The position numbers were made by a program, and so were the translations under genes. The notes beneath the pieces are model-generated. The model had not been told where the DNA came from, searched no databases, and saw only the letters and a program-made list of their open reading frames with translations. This document shows positions 34,901 through 44,760 of a stretch of DNA of 64,000 bases, in pieces. The DNA is taken from positions 84,263,086-84,327,085 of the forward strand of contig OX123190.2 in NCBI GenBank assembly GCA_944739405.2, read 5' to 3'. Source of the DNA: Euclidia mi. Taxonomy: Eukaryota > Arthropoda > Insecta > Lepidoptera > Erebidae. How positions within the stretch are numbered: position 1 is the stretch's first letter; each line of letters starts with the position of its first letter.

Positions 34901-37900
34901 TGAACTATCAACTTCGGTTTTCCTGCGGATCTCCTGATTTCTGATTCAATCTCAAAGGGTAAGGAATCTTCGAACATAGGTAGCTCTCTCCTTTGTCGTT
35001 TACGTTTTAATTTGCATCAAAAAGTAGGTATCACTATTAACTTGATTTATTTTTATGCTAAACTATGATTAAAAAAACAACTTCAAAAACTGCACGAAAC
35101 ATAATTACAAAATGAAAAACTAAAATCCAAAAATTACTCAATTAAGAATTAACTACCATTAATAAAATGGTATTATTCGTATGTGGTACCTACTGATAGG
35201 CTTTGAGGCGATCCATCCTTTTCCTTTTTGAAGCCAGTAGAATGTGCCGGTTTGACGTGAAAATAGAACACATACATAGGCATAAGTATTTTGTTTGTTT
35301 GTTTTTTTAAGACAACTCCCACACTAGGAATAAACCCTGTGACGCGGGTTGTTTTTACACACATTAATTTGTATTTACAAGCCTATGCGCACTAAAGATT
35401 AAACGCGGCAGTTCGTAACATGAAGATTTCCATTGGGATTAAGTATTCGCCGCGGCCGATTAATATGAAAAATTAAAAACTTAAGTCTGTCTCCGTGGTC
35501 CAGTGGATAGCGTATGCGACTGCTGATCGGAAGGTTCCGGGTTCAATTCCTGGGTCGGACAAGTGTTATTAGGTGTTTTCGAATTCTCAGTAGCCGCACG
35601 GAGTCTGGAAATGTGTCTGTAACGGCAATACCACCCCCTATTACGTGGGACCTAAAATTCATAAAATAGCGAAATATGGTTTGTAATATTACACCTCTGC
35701 CTAAGGCGTAGGCCCTACGCTTTCGTGGATACAGGCGTGAGCCTATAAAAAAATTAACGCCGTGTCATTGTAACCGCAAATGCGTCCTTAGGCTAATAAA
35801 AATGGTGAATTAAGGATATTTAAATTGGTCCTTACCTCAGCTCTTGTTTATGTAAATCGTCTAATTTGTCGACGTGTTGCAGTAGAGACACGCTGGCCTG
35901 CGTGTCGAAGAACGTCGTATCTTCGGGGCCGCGCTTCACGGGAGAATTACTCACAAAGTTCACCGGCAACCTACCACGAAATATTTTAGTTGTTTTGATA
36001 CAAAATAGCTATATAAAAATACATAACATTTATCCAAGAACTACTATTGAAGAAAATTTGGGATTGTATTGACAGATATGTCTATTTCCCGCTCAAAGTG
36101 CGCAAGCTATTCACATTGTTATTGTTCTCTTTTTAAAAACTGCCGCGCTATGCATTGTCACTTTGAAGGCTTTGTAGGTAACTTTTTAGGTCAGGCTCTA
36201 GTGGAAATTGTATGAACCTCCAGACCATTTAAATCCGTGAGATAATGTTTAACTGTACATCGATTTGAACCAGTCATATCCCAAATGCACCAACTCAACA
36301 GGAGATTGGGCTTAAATAATAATAATAGTTTATTAGCACAAAAAGTGTACAGAGCTGTATACATCAACATGTTTTTTTAAATGATTAAATTATTTTTTTG
36401 GATAGAGTATTTGACTGCTGATCGGAGGTCCAGGGTTCTATTACCGGGTCGAGCAAAGTGTTACTGGGTTTTCCCAAATTCTCAGTACTAGCACGGAGTC
36501 TGGTGATGTGTGCGGTAACGGTAATAGGCTCGCCCCCTATTACGTGGGACCTAAAAATTCATGGCGAAATGTGGGTGTAATATTACACCTCTGCCTACAC
36601 CTTCGAGGATACAGGCGTGAGTCTATAAAAAAAATATATTTTGCAAAGACTTGATATTGAATAAAATAGGCAGCAATAGCCTAGTGGAGATACCAACAGA
36701 CTGCCATGCAGAGGGTATCAGGTTCGAATCCACAGCGCGCACAAATGACTTTTCGGAGTTATGTGCGTATTGAATTGTTAATTATCGCTTGTCCCGTGCC
36801 TCGGAGAGCACGTTAAGCCGTCGGTCCCGGTTGTCATGAAGATCTTCGACAGTCGTTACAGGGCGTCAGTACCTTCTTAATAAACTGACCCTAGTCTCAA
36901 CCATGGAATATCGCTATCCCTTCGGGTTGCGGAGGTCAGACAGGCAGTCGCTCTGTGGAAGAGCTAATATTCAGCCAAATCCAGTTAGACTAGCAAGCGG
37001 ACCCCAGATTGAAACTGGGATAACGCTAAGAGGATAATGATGATGACTTGATATTGAATAAAAACTCGTTGTTTTCTGCGGCCAAAGGCCGCCGAAATCC
37101 CTTCCTACAAATCTGTATATGTAACATTCTCGGTACAAAAGGTTAAATTAAAATTATATATTCTGGTCAGATATAAAACCGTATTTTCTTAGTAACGAAG
37201 CAGCTCGATTTACAAGGTATTCTACAGACTACCGTTTTCAGTTATGACAATATTTTAATATTTACATATTTACCTCTTGGGGTGCAGTATGTTGATGGAG
37301 TCTTCCTGTGTGAAAGTGACGCTGTCGTTAGCTTTCACAACATCCTCACATTTTGTGATAGCTTCTAAATTTGTTTTGTTCATCTCTGTCTTGATTATAT
37401 TTCTATTTTCAATATCTTCATCTGGCATTTTAGATTTTTTTGCTTTCTCAGTTTTAGGCTTTAAGCTTAACGGCGGCTTCTTAAATTTCATTGGCGATTT
37501 GAACCTAGAAAAATAATATACCTAAGTTAACCTAAAAGTGAAAACCTTATAGGTAGTAGTAGCAACAATGCCTGCAACCTATTGACGAGATAGTTGGATA
37601 GGCAAGCAAATATCTTAATGTAAAGTTAGATATCCTAGAGGATAATAATTCATTAAAGATAGTGTAAATGATTTAATTTCTACTTTTAATTATTAAATTT
37701 GTCATAACTACTAAATGTTTTGGTACTTACAATGTAAAATTTGTAGGCCCACTTGTAGGGGAGGGTAAAATGGTGTCATCATTTTCTATTGATTCTTTTT
37801 TGATAGCCTGAAAGGTAACATAACATACATCATATTTTGGCCTGAACCTAGTAAAGGTTAACCGTTAAAGGAACGAAATTAGTTGCCTGCCAGTGGCGTA

Positions 37901-40900
37901 GGAAGGGAGGGGCGGCGGGGGCGGTCCGCCCAGGGTGCCACCCTTTTTGGGGTGACACCCAAAAGTCAACTTAAAGAACAACAACATAGGCACTAGCTCA
38001 GCACTACGAGAGTTAGCACGGAATTGCTAGGTGTCGACAAAAAAAAAAGGTCATTCGCCAACTACCGCCCCGGGTGCCACCCATGCTAGCTACGCCACTG
38101 TTGCCTGCAGTCGACGACGTGTCGGCGCAACATGTCGCAGCGACAAATCGTCGCGACGTGTCGCTGTAGTCATGATTTCACTCCAATCGCAGATTCGGCA
38201 TTGCATATCGATTGGCTGCAGTATTCTTATAGGTTCTGAGAATTATATGCCACAAGATGAGATCATCAATGGCAATACTAATATGCGATCGAGTAATCCT
38301 GTAAACGGTTGGGTGACACGTCGCGACGGCGCGGGGCAAACCAAGTTTCGCTCACCATGGAAATTATTGCATAGACAACAATAGCTTCGTAATACAATAA
38401 AACGTGTAGTAAACTCGTATTTTTAATGAGGGGCACACTAAACAGTTGTTTATCTTTGGAAGGACAAAATACATACTTAGCCCTTAGATCTGCCCCTGTT
38501 TGTTTTGCTAGTTCTCACCTGTGCATTACACTCAGCGTCCTTCCTCCCACATCGAGTGCCGCCGCTGAACTCCGGTGAGCTGGTGATGTCTATAATGTTG
38601 GTAACGGGCACCGCCACCATGTTCAGTTTAGACTGCCTCAGCCTGCTGCTCTGCTTGCCACGAGTTGGGGTGGTGAAGGTCAGTTTCACAGCTTTCGATT
38701 CTGACGTAGGCCTGGAAAAAATAGTAGATATACATTACACTTTAAGACTGCTCCGTTGGTCTCGCGGCATAAATGTGCGCGTGAGATTGGGAGGTCTCGG
38801 CTTCGATTCCCGGGTCGGACATAGTGTGATTGGGTTTTGCCGTTAGGAAATTCTCAGTAGCAGCACGGAGTCTGGTAATGTGGCCGGTACGGCAATAGGC
38901 TCGCCCCCTATTACGTAGGACCTAAGAAATTCATGGTGAAATGTGGGTGTAATATTACACCTCTGCCTACCCCTTCAGGGAAACAGGCGTGAGTCTATAA
39001 GATATAATACATAACTCTTATACACATTATTATCATGCAACTGCAATTTGCACTATGGAGTTTGGGTTATGCTTACTGCTACTTGTGTAATCTATTGTAG
39101 AATGGCGAAGAGTGCGAAGACCAAGCACCACCGTCATCTCGTAAACATTTAATGAAACTATGAAGACAATCATGCATTTAGAAGTTTCACAAAAACTCAA
39201 CAGAAATCTCGACAGGGCTATTAATACTAATTTGATATCTTATATTCTTACTGGGTGTAAAAAGACCCATAACGAAAACTAAAAGCCCCTGTTGTACCAA
39301 TCTTTATGAACATTTTTTACTTCGGCACCATACCTGGTACAGGAGATATTGGGGCTCAATGACACCATAAAATTTTTCTGATTAGGTACTAAATCAATGT
39401 GTTCTATAGATGTCCTATGAATGACCCCAGGGATAAGTAGGTATTTCGAGCATTTGCACACGCACTCTTTTAAATGTGGTTTATAAAATGTTTCTATTTA
39501 AAAAAGGAGGCGGCGATAGCCCAGTGGTGTACGTAATGGACTACCGAGACGATGGTCTCGGGTCCGATCCCCAGGTACCCCGGGCACACACCTATGACTT
39601 TTCGAAGTTATGTGTGTATTAAATTAATAATGTTAATTATCGCTCGCTTAATAATGTGCCCGGTAGATGGCAATAGGCTCGCCCCCTATTACATTGGGAC
39701 CAAAACATAACTGGCGAAAAGTGGGTGTGTAATACACCTCTGCCTACCCTTTCGGGGATAAAAGGCGTGAAGTTATGTTATGTTATTTAAAAAAATTATG
39801 TAGTAGACTTTGGCTTGGTGATGGGTCTTGTGACACCCTGTATATACTTACCAAGTAACGGAACACTTTTTCTTATCCCTCTCTGACAATGTAACCATAG
39901 AGGTATTTATTTTTTTCGTTTGTATGATGGGACTGGTGCGTCCAGTTGGAGTGCCTTCTATCTCTGACATAGACTCATCTTTAAGCGTCTCCTCATTAGA
40001 GTGTACTTCATTCTTTGGACTGATCAGTTCCTCCTTTATAAATATGGCTTCGTTATTTTCTTTATTTGTAATACTAGGAGTTGTAGGTAATGTTGTGCTC
40101 TCACCAAATAATATTTTGAATACTTCATCTAATAAACTCCAGTTCTTTGTTTCACTTAGTCTGGTTAAAGCTGATGCTGGAAAAATATTTAAATAATTAT
40201 CATTTTAAAAGTATTTTACAAATTTTTATTTGAACTTGTATAGCATAGCCCTGTCTCCTACATCTGCTTCCGTATTCACCTATCTTTACTCTGATGAAGT
40301 AGAAATATATTACACCTATATTCAACTATTAGAACATTGTACATACCAAAGCAAACAAATAGAAATATAAAAAGGAAAATAAGTACTTACCAACTAATTG
40401 TATGATGATATCTTTAGATTCAATAACTTTCTTCAGTTCACTAGCACCCTCACAAGTCTTACTGTAAAATAGTAAGATTTAAGTGAGTATATAACTAATA
40501 TGTAAACAAAATCTTATAGATTTCTAGATATTAAAAGGAACTAGAGGACGCCCACAGCTTCGCCCGCATTTTATTTTATTTTACCCGTTTTGCCCGATCC
40601 CGTGGGAATTTCGGGAAATCCCTTCTTATTGCACCCCCACGGTCCCCAAGGAACATACATGCCAAATTTCAGCTTCCTGCGCCCAATAGTTTCGGCTGTA
40701 GCGTGTCTGTCAGTCAGTCAGTAACGCAAGGATTTTATACATTAAGATTTGACATGCCATTATAATAATGAAAGAAATAATCTGCTCAGCTTTTAACATT
40801 GTAAAAATGATGGTTAGCACATGATACACAAGTCAACTATCTTCTTTCAATTTAATTAAAAAACAACATAATATGTTCAAAAAACATTTTCATCTGTGGC

Positions 40901-42149
40901 CTAACTAATAAAGTGTAGCAAGACATATGCAAGTTTATCTGCACTCATGCTTTGGGAGCATAAGTTGTGTCATCATCATCAGCCTTTAACAGTCCACTGC
41001 TGGACGAGGCCTCTCCTTTGAAAGGAGGAATTGGCCTACTATACCACACTGGCTAAACGGGTTGGTATAGGGTTTGTATCAAGTTTTGCTTCCTCTGTCC
41101 ACTCTTACGATACCCATGGGATGATATGTGGTGACGGATTAAGAATATGGAATGTCACCACACATTCCATATTCTTAATCCGTCACCACACGGACTAGTT
41201 ACTAGGACGAATGGATAAGTTGTGTAGAGAACTTCTTTTCTCTAGGCCATCAAGGTAGGGGCCATCATGCCATTATTTTAGGTGTTTTATTGGTATGATG
41301 ACTTTTGCTCTGAGACTCCATGACTGCTTAACAACAGGTGGTACTTATACCTAGTCATTCTGATAGGATACATTAATAAAAAAAAGCGAAAGTAGAAAAT
41401 GAATTCTTATTCACTTAATTTTTGGCACATTATGAACAAAATGACAGTATCCATATAGCCTTTTCAAGTCCTCTGCTGGATGTATTGATTGCCTACCTAG
41501 TTTAAGTCACTTCAACTTCATAATTATATTGTGAGACATTATGAAGAATGGTCATATTGACATAACAGTATACTTAGGGCCTATTTCACCACCTCTAAGT
41601 TAGCCTTATGTCCAGAGTAAATTCAAAATTAGAACAAAAGTTTAATGTATTTATATGTCAAGTAATTTAATTGGTGCTTACTGGACAGTGGTGAAACAGG
41701 ACCTTAGTATTAAATACTAATCTACTTAGTAGATCAAAAATTTGACAAAAATAAATGCTAAAAGATTTTGCTTACATACCTGCTACATTTCTCTTTTTGT
41801 TCCATATACTGTGTCTTATAATTATCAGATTCAATGTATAATTGCTCAAAGTCTATTAAAAGTTCTGAAACAGGAAAAGGAAATAAATGTTATTGCTGTA
41901 TCAATAGGTGAGTTAGAACATGATTATTAACACTTTCAAGTAAACGAGACACAATTATTGAAGTTTTATTGTTATGACGCCTATAGACGTTTACTGTCCT
42001 TCAAAGTGTTAAACAGGTGAACATGTAATAACTTGTAAATGTTTACCTTTAAAGTCCAATAAACTTTGTTGTAAAGTTGTATGTAGAGCTACAACCTTAC
42101 TATTCTTTGATAGTACTGGCGACATAGATGTTATAGTATTTGTAATCAT
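28812..42149 (-). CDS. CtIP: CtIP/RBBP8-type DNA end-resection factor, complete 11-exon gene
   Basis: Eleven exons on the minus strand join with matching phases and GT/AG sites into one 543-codon frame. The start is at 42149 (first ATG after an in-frame stop) and the stop at 28814-28812. The family C-terminal domain identifies it: ...EKRLLPGWACARCIEFFGEL (CxxC at residues 480 and 483), then CSHHRGWKNP (505-514) and RPKTPPGYWNPRWNVP (516-531). Thr519 fits the CDK site needed for resection (human Thr847). CtIP, Sae2 and Ctp1 stimulate MRE11-RAD50-NBS1 to cut DNA ends and start homologous recombination. The N terminus (about 20-95) is a likely coiled coil for oligomerisation. The middle is Ser/Lys-rich with three SPxK sites (Ser288, Ser371, Ser407) and two TQ sites (350, 385). 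At 543 residues it is shorter than human CtIP. Its introns are full of transposons. Confidence 0.88.
29305..29560 (+). repeat. tRNA-type SINE, family A variant (CGTTGGTCTCG head)
   Basis: Head GACTGCCTCGTTGGTCTCG with B box GGGTTCGATTCCTGG, then the family A body (CGGTACGGCAATAGG, TTACGTGGAAC). Lies in CtIP intron 10. Confidence 0.8.
29850..30600 (+). repeat. SINE family B interrupted by a MITE
   Basis: The family B body runs from TGACTTTTCGGAGTTATGTG to the (GAT)n tail near 30590, split at GACAGTCGTTAC by the hAT-like MITE at 29965-30399. The head is missing. Confidence 0.85.
29965..30399. mobile_element. hAT-like MITE with perfect 8-bp target duplication
   Basis: The ends are CATAGAGATAT and its inverse ATATCTCTATG. 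GTCGTTAC is duplicated at 29957-29964 and 30400-30407, and the uninterrupted SINE copies show the empty site. The interior has inverted arms around ACTATTATTTA and GTAACTATTA. More copies lie at 43134-45460. Confidence 0.9.
30778..30987 (+). mobile_element. Small non-autonomous Helitron, subfamily 2
   Basis: Starts TCTTCTTAATATATAAAATC and ends GGCGTCCTCTAG, between host A and T. In CtIP intron 10. Confidence 0.82.
31254..31461 (+). mobile_element. Small non-autonomous Helitron, subfamily 1, beside the CtIP exon 10 donor
   Basis: Starts TCAGCTAATACTAATAG, shares the body of 22257-22464, and ends GGGCTCAGCTAG before a host T. It ends 14 bp from the exon 10 splice donor. Confidence 0.78.
31476..31578 (-). 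CDS. CtIP: CtIP exon 10 (CxxC of the C-terminal domain)
   Basis: Acceptor TTTGTCAG, donor CGAG|GTACGT. Residues 452-485, ending RLLPGWACARCIE. A Helitron begins 14 bp into the following intron. Confidence 0.86.
32214..32300. mobile_element. 87-bp hAT-type MITE (GTGGCGTAG family) with 8-bp duplication
   Basis: CAGTGGCGTAG ... CTACGCTACTG, flanked by CACAGGCG at 32206-32213 and 32301-32308. A shortened internal-deletion form. Confidence 0.85.
32536..32667 (-). CDS. CtIP: CtIP exon 9 (third motif copy)
   Basis: Acceptor TTTTCGCAG, donor AGAG|GTATAA. Residues 408-450 with SPSKR (407-411) and LQASMSLLQ (428-436), then RTPPDTVK. Confidence 0.84.
32668..35286. other. CtIP intron 8, left part
   Basis: Contains a tRNA-like repeat at 33650-33728. 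The short open frames here show no family resemblance, and I see no other exon that would fit the CtIP frame. Confidence 0.5.
33650..33728 (+). repeat. tRNA-like SINE head
   Basis: GGCCTGAGTAGCTTAGTCGG (A-box region) and GCGTTGAATTCCTGCC (degenerate B box). The B box lacks the canonical TTCGA, so this is a SINE or tRNA pseudogene rather than a tRNA gene. Confidence 0.5.
35287..35365. repeat. Interspersed repeat fragment
   Basis: AAGACAACTCCCACACTAGG followed by ATAAACCCTGTGACGCGGG, which I recognise as a dispersed lepidopteran repeat. The class is unknown. Confidence 0.5.
35487..35752 (+). repeat. tRNA-type SINE, family A
   Basis: Head CTCCGTGGTCCAGTGGATAG, B box GGTTCAATTCCTGG, body and A-rich tail of family A. 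CtIP intron 8. Confidence 0.85.
35836..35970 (-). CDS. CtIP: CtIP exon 8 (second motif copy)
   Basis: Acceptor CGTGGTAG, donor TGAG|GTAAGG. Residues 363-406 with SPVKR (371-375) and TQASVSLLQ (385-393). Confidence 0.82.
36398..36630 (+). repeat. tRNA-type SINE, family A, head truncated
   Basis: Starts GGATAGAGTATTTGACTGCT and continues through the family A body to GGCGTGAGTCTATAAA. CtIP intron 7. Confidence 0.85.
36649..37063 (+). repeat. Full-length tRNA-type SINE, family B
   Basis: The body at 36667-37045 runs from GGCAGCAATAGCCTAGTGG to (GAT)n. An 18-bp target duplication ACTTGATATTGAATAAAA lies at 36649-36666 and 37046-37063. CtIP intron 7. Confidence 0.92.
37274..37504 (-). CDS. CtIP: CtIP exon 7 (first motif copy)
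   Basis: Acceptor TTTTTCTAG, donor AGAG|GTAAAT. Residues 286-361, Lys-rich. Holds SPMK (288-291) and TQEDSINILHPK (350-361). Confidence 0.84.
37731..37807 (-). CDS. CtIP: CtIP exon 6
   Basis: Acceptor CCTTTCAG, donor CATT|GTAAGT. Residues 260-284 (AIKKESIENDDTILPSPTSG...). Too short to appear as an open frame of its own. Confidence 0.8.
37883..38108. mobile_element. 210-bp hAT-type MITE with perfect 8-bp duplication
   Basis: The element (37891-38100) starts CAGTGGCGTAG and ends CTACGCCACTG. TTGCCTGC is duplicated at 37883-37890 and 38101-38108. It defines the MITE family also seen at 23900, 28325 and 32214. CtIP intron 5. Confidence 0.92.
38519..38711 (-). CDS. CtIP: CtIP exon 5
   Basis: Acceptor TTTTTTCCAG, donor CACAG|GTGAGA. 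Residues 196-259; basic, with KLTFTTPTRGKQSSRLRQSK. A SINE begins only 26 bp before the acceptor. Confidence 0.82.
38738..39005 (+). repeat. tRNA-type SINE, family A variant, next to CtIP exon 5
   Basis: Head GCTCCGTTGGTCTCGCGGC, B box GGCTTCGATTCCCGG, family A body, ends GAGTCTATAAGATA. It begins 26 bp from the exon 5 acceptor. Confidence 0.85.
39250..39400 (-). mobile_element. Diverged fragment of the CAGGGTGT MITE
   Basis: CTGGGTGTAAAAAGACCCAT followed by AACGAAAACTAAAAGCCCC and a GGCACCATACCTGGTACAGG block, the inverse of the right end of the MITEs at 47699 and 48717. Confidence 0.7.
39495..39794 (+). repeat. Chimeric SINE: family B head joined to family A tail
   Basis: The body (39506-39783) begins with a family B head (GGCGGCGATAGCCCAGTGG, GGTCCGATCCCC, then TGACTTTTCGAAGTTATGTG). 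Near 39650 it switches to the family A 3' half (AATGTGCCCGGTAG...GGCAATAGGCTCGC ... ATACACCTCTGCCTACCC). One target duplication TATTTAAAAAA flanks the whole unit at 39495-39505 and 39784-39794, so it moved as a single RNA. Confidence 0.85.
39852..40176 (-). CDS. CtIP: CtIP exon 4
   Basis: Acceptor TTTTTCCAG, donor CTTG|GTAAGT. An open run of 107 codons (residues 88-194), starting SALTRLSETKNWSLLDEVF; acidic and Ser/Thr-rich. Confidence 0.82.
40391..40461 (-). CDS. CtIP: CtIP exon 3 (coiled coil)
   Basis: Acceptor ATTTTACAG, donor GTTG|GTAAGT. Encodes residues 64-86, with ASELKKVIESKDIIIQLV forming the end of the coiled coil. Confidence 0.82.
40541..40747 (-). mobile_element. Small non-autonomous Helitron, subfamily 2
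   Basis: On the minus strand it starts TCTTAATGTATAAAATCC and ends GGGCGTCCTCTAG, between host A and T. CtIP intron 2. Confidence 0.82.
40974..41215 (-). repeat. (GAT)n-tailed retroelement end containing a new hairpin
   Basis: Same family as 6066-6302. Where other copies have one CCGTCACCACA end block, this one has an extra inverted copy forming the hairpin at 41127-41190. CtIP intron 1/2 region. Confidence 0.8.
41127..41190. repeat. Perfect 29-bp hairpin, 6-base loop
   Basis: Stems 41127-41155 and 41162-41190 are exact inverted copies. The right stem is normal family sequence; the left stem is the novelty. Confidence 0.92.
41780..41864 (-). CDS. CtIP: CtIP exon 2 (coiled coil)
   Basis: Acceptor CCTGTTTCAG, donor GCAG|GTATGT. 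Encodes residues 35-62 (LLIDFEQLYIESDNYK...), likely helical. Confidence 0.82.
42047..42149 (-). CDS. CtIP: CtIP exon 1
   Basis: Codons 1-34 plus one base. Starts MITNTITSMSPVLSK; donor AAAG|GTAAAC. An in-frame TAA lies four codons upstream of the ATG. Confidence 0.8.
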
Positions 42150-43133
42150 GATGATTATTTATTTTGCACACAACAAAGTATGTTTAGCGCCAAAATATCG
42201 TAAAGTATTAACACATCCTTTTTACCGCAAATGATATTATCTACGAAAAATTTTTGGTTTTTAAAAAGTTTTCTCAAAACAAGGTAGTCAATTCAATATT
42301 CTGCCTTGAATTACCAGAATTACCTATACAAAATTATTTAATAAAATATAATTGTCTTCTTGGGCTATGATAATTTCGATGTGTCAAAAAGCCTGACGAG
42401 TGATGACAGACAGCTGACCACAGAACATGAAGTTATAGGTAAACATGGAGACCGCTGGAGACCGCACTCCGAATACCTAGGTACTTGAAGCTCAAATGAT
42501 GTATCGCTATCTCGCTCACTGTGGTCATACCATCTCTTTTCAACCAACCACTGCCATATTGACAAGATTTACTTGACATATGGTGGCCAATGTTGCCACA
42601 TTAGCAAATCCTTAGGAAATGGGATTATAATTCACTGTCTCGCCAACCATGATTATAAGCGTTCGAGACCTACAATATTGGGAGTTTTAACAAGTGATTG
42701 GATTTCAACTCTTGATTTAAATACACATTAATTGACCGTGTAAACTTCTGATTTGCTTAATATATCGGCTCTTTTTAAGAGCTTACTCGGATATTTTAAT
42801 AAGAAGATAGCAATACTAAATCCACGCTAAAATGAGAGGTCAGACCACAGAGAGTGAGATAGAGAAATGTAGGTATTTGACTCAAGGCTTTGTTGCAGCT
42901 GTGGCCTCCATGTTTATCTGTGATGTTTATCTATACCTTCATGCCACAGAACACCATATACCCCAGCTGACAGATGACAAGATTGACAATTAGTACAATA
43001 TTAATATCATAGATTATACATAGTACATATCGTCATAATATCGTATACTGTCACAGACCACCTACCCCACGAGACTTGCAATAGAAGGGCACCGTTGTCT
43101 GTCGCGCATTTGCGCAACGCAAATGCGCCTATA
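42150..43133. other. Region upstream of CtIP, with an imperfect inverted repeat
   Basis: It should contain the CtIP promoter. Two inverted segments (about 42405-42545 and 42835-42950) share AACATGGAG, GTATTTGA/CTTGA and GTGAGATAG/CTATCTCGCTCAC blocks, probably a decayed MITE. No clear core promoter element was seen. Confidence 0.4.
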
Positions 43134-43391
43134 TCTTTTAACAGTACATGCACAACATCAACATTACGCAATGGCGTGCTACCTGTAACTATTATTTATA
43201 TTAGTAATCAATAGTTTAAGAGTTGTTTTTATTGATACACGAAGATAGTTTGAAGTGACAAAAAAGTTTATATATTTTTAAACTATTGATTACTGATAAA
43301 CTGATATAAATAATAGTTACAGGTAGCACGCCACTGCGTAATGTTGATATTATGCATGTATTGTTAGAGAGAGATGCAGGGGGCCTTTAAC
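43134..43391. mobile_element. hAT-like MITE copy, ends missing
   Basis: Internal part of the 29965-30399 family (GTACATGCACAACATC ... GATGCAGGGGGCCTTTAA), directly joined to the next copy. Confidence 0.75.
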
Positions 43392-44509
43392 AAAGAGATA
43401 TTAAGAATAGAGTGGCAGAGTGGGGCCTATTCGTGTCCGCCGGTGGGAGAGAGAACGCAACATTAAAGGCCCCCTGCATCTCTCTCTAACAATACATGCA
43501 CAACATCAACATTACGCAGTGGCGTGCTACCTGTAACTATTATTTAAATCAGTTTATTAGTAATCTATACATATATTAAAAGAATTTGTGTTTTATAATA
43601 CGAGTCGGCCAGCCCGTTCTACCCAACCGATTCGCGTGATGTTTTTTTTAAATGAAAGCTCTCGCTGCATAGATTTGTCATCAAGCATTAAAAATTACCT
43701 AACTTGCACATTCATCAAGTTATATGCAAAAACTGTTTTCTCCCATACATTTTTTACGTTTTCGTAGCTGCGCCGTAGTCAATGACTTTCTGCTTCTATG
43801 GTTCTCATTGAGGTAGGCGTTTCGTTATAGGCCTAAAACACGCGCTGATTAGAGCTCTTTCATTTGATGGTATGCTCATTTAAATTGGGTAAGTTTGAAG
43901 GAAGATAGGTATGGACATTGAACTTATTATTCAATATTTTCCTATAAATTTCTTAAGATTCCATTGCTTTCCTTCTACATGGACGGTTCTAAATTCAAAA
44001 ATATTTTTATGGCATCTAATAAGTTCCTTGCGGTAACTGCCAGGAAAAACCATTATGCCTCCTTAAGGTGACCTTGGCTTACTTTCATACACAGACTATA
44101 TGGATTTCATACGGGTGTGAGTGTGGTGGTGAGTAAAATTATACCCGATGTTGGTAAAATTATCACCATAGTGAATTATCGCTGATGGCAGGTAATATTC
44201 CCCGAATGTTACCAATTAACCCTTAATGTTGGGTGAACTGATCTCTTATGTTGAGAAATTTTCACCCTTTGTTTTGTATCGCGATGAAATCAGTTACGGA
44301 CTGTCCCTCAAAGGGACCCCGCCGCCCCAAATGTAGTGAAATTTCCGCCTAATGTTGGTAAAATCATACATACGGGTAAATTACGTTTTATGTTTGGATT
44401 TTTTTTGTGTTTTTAAATTAGGTACGGACTTTCTTCGGGCATCTTAATTTTTTTTTATGTAGAACATATTACAGCGGTTCATAGGTACTATAATATTGTC
44501 ATATAATTA

Positions 44510-44760
44510 TATTACAAGTGGTAGGTATGGCAGAAATTGTAGCTTTGATAAGAATAGTAGTTTTGAGAAAAAAGGTACTTTGACAGCACCGGCGGTTTTG
44601 GTAGAAATGGTAGTTTTGAAAAAGAAGGTAGATATGATAGTGGTAGTACGAATAGTAGTTTTGGTATAAATAGTAGTTTTGATAGGAATAGTATTTTCGG
44701 TAGGAATAGTAGTTTTGGTGGAAATGGTATATTTGGCAATTATGGTAGTTTTGGTAGCAA
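44510..44760 (+). repeat. 18-bp minisatellite encoding SSFGRN-like repeats
   Basis: Diverged 18-bp units of the type GGTAGGAATAGTAGTTTT repeat about 13 times. On the plus strand one frame reads GGFGRNGSFEKEGRYDSG and then NSIFGRNSSFGGN; it shifts once near 44590. There is no convincing start. It may be a captured host repeat. Confidence 0.7.

Noticed and set aside
38031..38384. 117-codon plus-strand frame
   Set aside because: It starts inside a MITE and has no domain; it lies in a CtIP intron.
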